Of a DNA stretch of 6,284 nt, positions 5,562-6,284 are shown piece after piece (position 1 is the first letter of the stretch; each line of letters opens with the position of its first letter). The stretch covers positions 1 through 6,284 of the forward strand of contig JBLHND010000187.1 of NCBI GenBank assembly GCA_047622605.1, read 5' to 3'. The stretch comes from Motiliproteus sp047622605. GTDB lineage: Bacteria; Pseudomonadota; Gammaproteobacteria; Pseudomonadales; Balneatricaceae. The position numbers were made by a program, and so were the translations under genes. The notes under the pieces are model-generated. The model was not told the origin of the DNA. It searched no databases and worked only from the letters and a program-made list of their open reading frames with translations.

Positions 5562-5928
5562 AGCGCCCTGTGCTGTACCTGATAAACGCTACTTCAGCAT
5601 CGGTGAGGTAGCGTCTCTCTGCGCGGTCAAGCCCCACGTGTTGCGTTACTGGGAGCAGGAATTCGAGCAACTACAGCCCGTCAAACGTCGCGGTAACCGA
5701 CGTTATTATCTGCGTCAGGATGTGTTGTTCGTACGCCAGCTGTACGGATTACTGTACGAGCAGGGTTTTACCATCGCAGGAGCCAGGCATTGGTTGCAGG
5801 GCGATCAGGCTCAGAACGATAACAAGCGTTGTCAGCAGCTGATCAGACAGACGATCAGTGAGCTCGAAGCGCTGCTAGTTCCGCCGGCTCCTGATTCAAC
5901 AGTCGAGGAGCTGGCTGCGTCAGGCTAA
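5539..5928 (+). CDS. MerR-family transcriptional regulator (MlrA-like HTH)
   Basis: A small, presumably cytoplasmic DNA-binding protein of 129 residues. The N-terminal winged helix-turn-helix is clear: KRYFSIGEVASLCAVKPHVL (17-36), RYWEQEFEQLQPVKRRGNRR (36-55) and YYLRQDVLFVRQLYGLLYEQ (56-75), then GFTIAGARHWL. That is the MerR/MlrA-type reader head. The C-terminal tail (about 90-129) is short and helical with a Pro/Ala-rich end. It lacks the metal-binding cysteines and any ligand domain, so the signal is unknown. The ATG at 5539 is the only start that keeps the whole HTH. It overlaps the last 23 bases of ihfA in another frame, with GGAG at 5531-5534 only 4 bases upstream, which suggests translational coupling. 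Pseudomonas genomes carry a similar uncharacterised MerR gene at this place. Its target is not known to me. Confidence 0.92.
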   Translation: MSLQQANKAPCAVPDKRYFSIGEVASLCAVKPHVLRYWEQEFEQLQPVKRRGNRRYYLRQDVLFVRQLYGLLYEQGFTIAGARHWLQGDQAQNDNKRCQQLIRQTISELEALLVPPAPDSTVEELAASG

Positions 5929-5988
5929 AGCCCGCGCTACAGGGACGTAGTTAGTGCCGCCCATGCAGGAGCGTTTGACGGCTAACCT
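5929..5988 (+). other. Non-coding gap after the merR-like gene with a long imperfect hairpin
   Basis: No gene or tRNA was found here. GTAGTTAG (5947-5954) pairs with CTAACCTAC (5982-5990, one bulged C), and CCG (5957-5959) with CGG (5979-5981), leaving a 19-base loop. There is no T tract, so an intrinsic terminator is not supported, although the hairpin could mark the 3' end of the transcript. The hairpin's right arm runs into the beginning of the 93-bp repeat array. The stretch around ACAGGGACGTA and CATGCAGGAGCG reminds me of dispersed intergenic repeats seen in several gammaproteobacteria, from memory only. Confidence 0.4.
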
Positions 5989-6284
5989 ACTAAATCCTCG
6001 CCAAGCTCTCACAGTTAAGGCTTGAGTAGGCTGCGCGTCCTGTCGAGAGGCTGTTAATGGCTTGGGGTGCAACTAAATCCTTCGCCACGCTTCCCCTGTT
6101 CAGGCTATTGCGGGTGGAGTAGGCTGCGCGTCCTGTCGAGAGGCTGTTAATGGCTTGGGGTACAACTAAATCCTTCGCCACGCTTCCCCTGTTCAGGCTA
6201 TTGCGGGTGGAGTAGGCTGCGCGTCCTGTCGAGAGGCTGTTAATGGCTTGGGGTACAACTAAATCCTTCGCCACGCTTCCCCTG
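5989..6284. repeat. 93-bp tandem repeat array (continues beyond window)
   Basis: Units start at 6024, 6117 and 6210. Each is exactly 93 bp and begins GAGTAGGCTGCGCG; the third is cut by the window edge after 75 bases. Units one and two differ at a single base (G at 6069, A at 6162), and the visible part of unit three matches unit two. On the left, 5989-6023 is a decayed partial copy: it shares CTAAATCC, TCGCCA and AGGCT with the unit but has several substitutions, a 1-base deletion and a 9-base deletion. There are no spacers, so it is not CRISPR, and no terminal inverted repeats or transposase are visible. Only one of the six frames is free of stops through the unit; it is on the minus strand and gives a 31-residue repeat (see findings). 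Non-coding minisatellite and repetitive coding region are both possible. Confidence 0.95.

Noticed and set aside
5929..6023. tRNA-Pro gene, which I recall lying after the equivalent MerR gene in Pseudomonas.
   Set aside because: No cloverleaf, T-loop GTTCRA motif or acceptor pairing was found in this stretch. It could lie right of the array, outside the window.
5989..6284. 93-bp repeats as CRISPR, an integron attC array or an insertion sequence.
   Set aside because: No spacers or cassettes, no clear terminal inverted repeats, no transposase or integrase, and the units are directly joined.

Overview
The window carries the conserved gammaproteobacterial block thrS(3' end)-infC-rpmI-rplT // pheS-pheT-ihfA-merR-like, all on the + strand, followed by a tandem-repeat region at the right edge. 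The protein sequences, the Cys-rich insert in PheS and the MerR-type gene straight after ihfA look most like Pseudomonas and the Oceanospirillales-type marine gammaproteobacteria. This is a judgement from remembered family sequences, not from a search.

Layout. Positions 1-109 are the last 35 codons of thrS. infC follows after 3 bases and starts at an AUU codon (113-649). A 200-base leader (650-849) precedes rpmI (850-1044) and rplT (1083-1439), and may hold the L20 autoregulatory site. A strong intrinsic terminator (1493-1527) closes this translation unit. A probable promoter overlapping the terminator's T tract starts the second unit: pheS (1651-2670), pheT (2843-5221), ihfA (5256-5561) and a MerR-family regulator (5539-5928) that overlaps the end of ihfA. 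From 5929 to the edge I see no convincing gene. This stretch holds one long imperfect hairpin and then a 93-bp tandem repeat array that runs off the window.

How the genes work together. Almost everything serves translation: ThrRS, IF3, L35, L20 and both PheRS subunits. IHF alpha, a nucleoid and recombination protein, and a small MerR-type DNA-binding protein are co-transcribed behind pheT.

The genes are ordinary; the unexpected material lies between them. (1) A 17-bp tandem repeat, apparently seeded by the last codons and stop codon of pheS, expands the pheS-pheT gap to 172 bp. (2) A nearly perfect 93-bp tandem array with a decayed terminal copy lies downstream of the merR-like gene. (3) The pheST leader has stacked stem-loops but no recognisable Phe-rich leader peptide. 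I found no good evidence for a novel multi-gene system such as a defence locus, mobile element or CRISPR.
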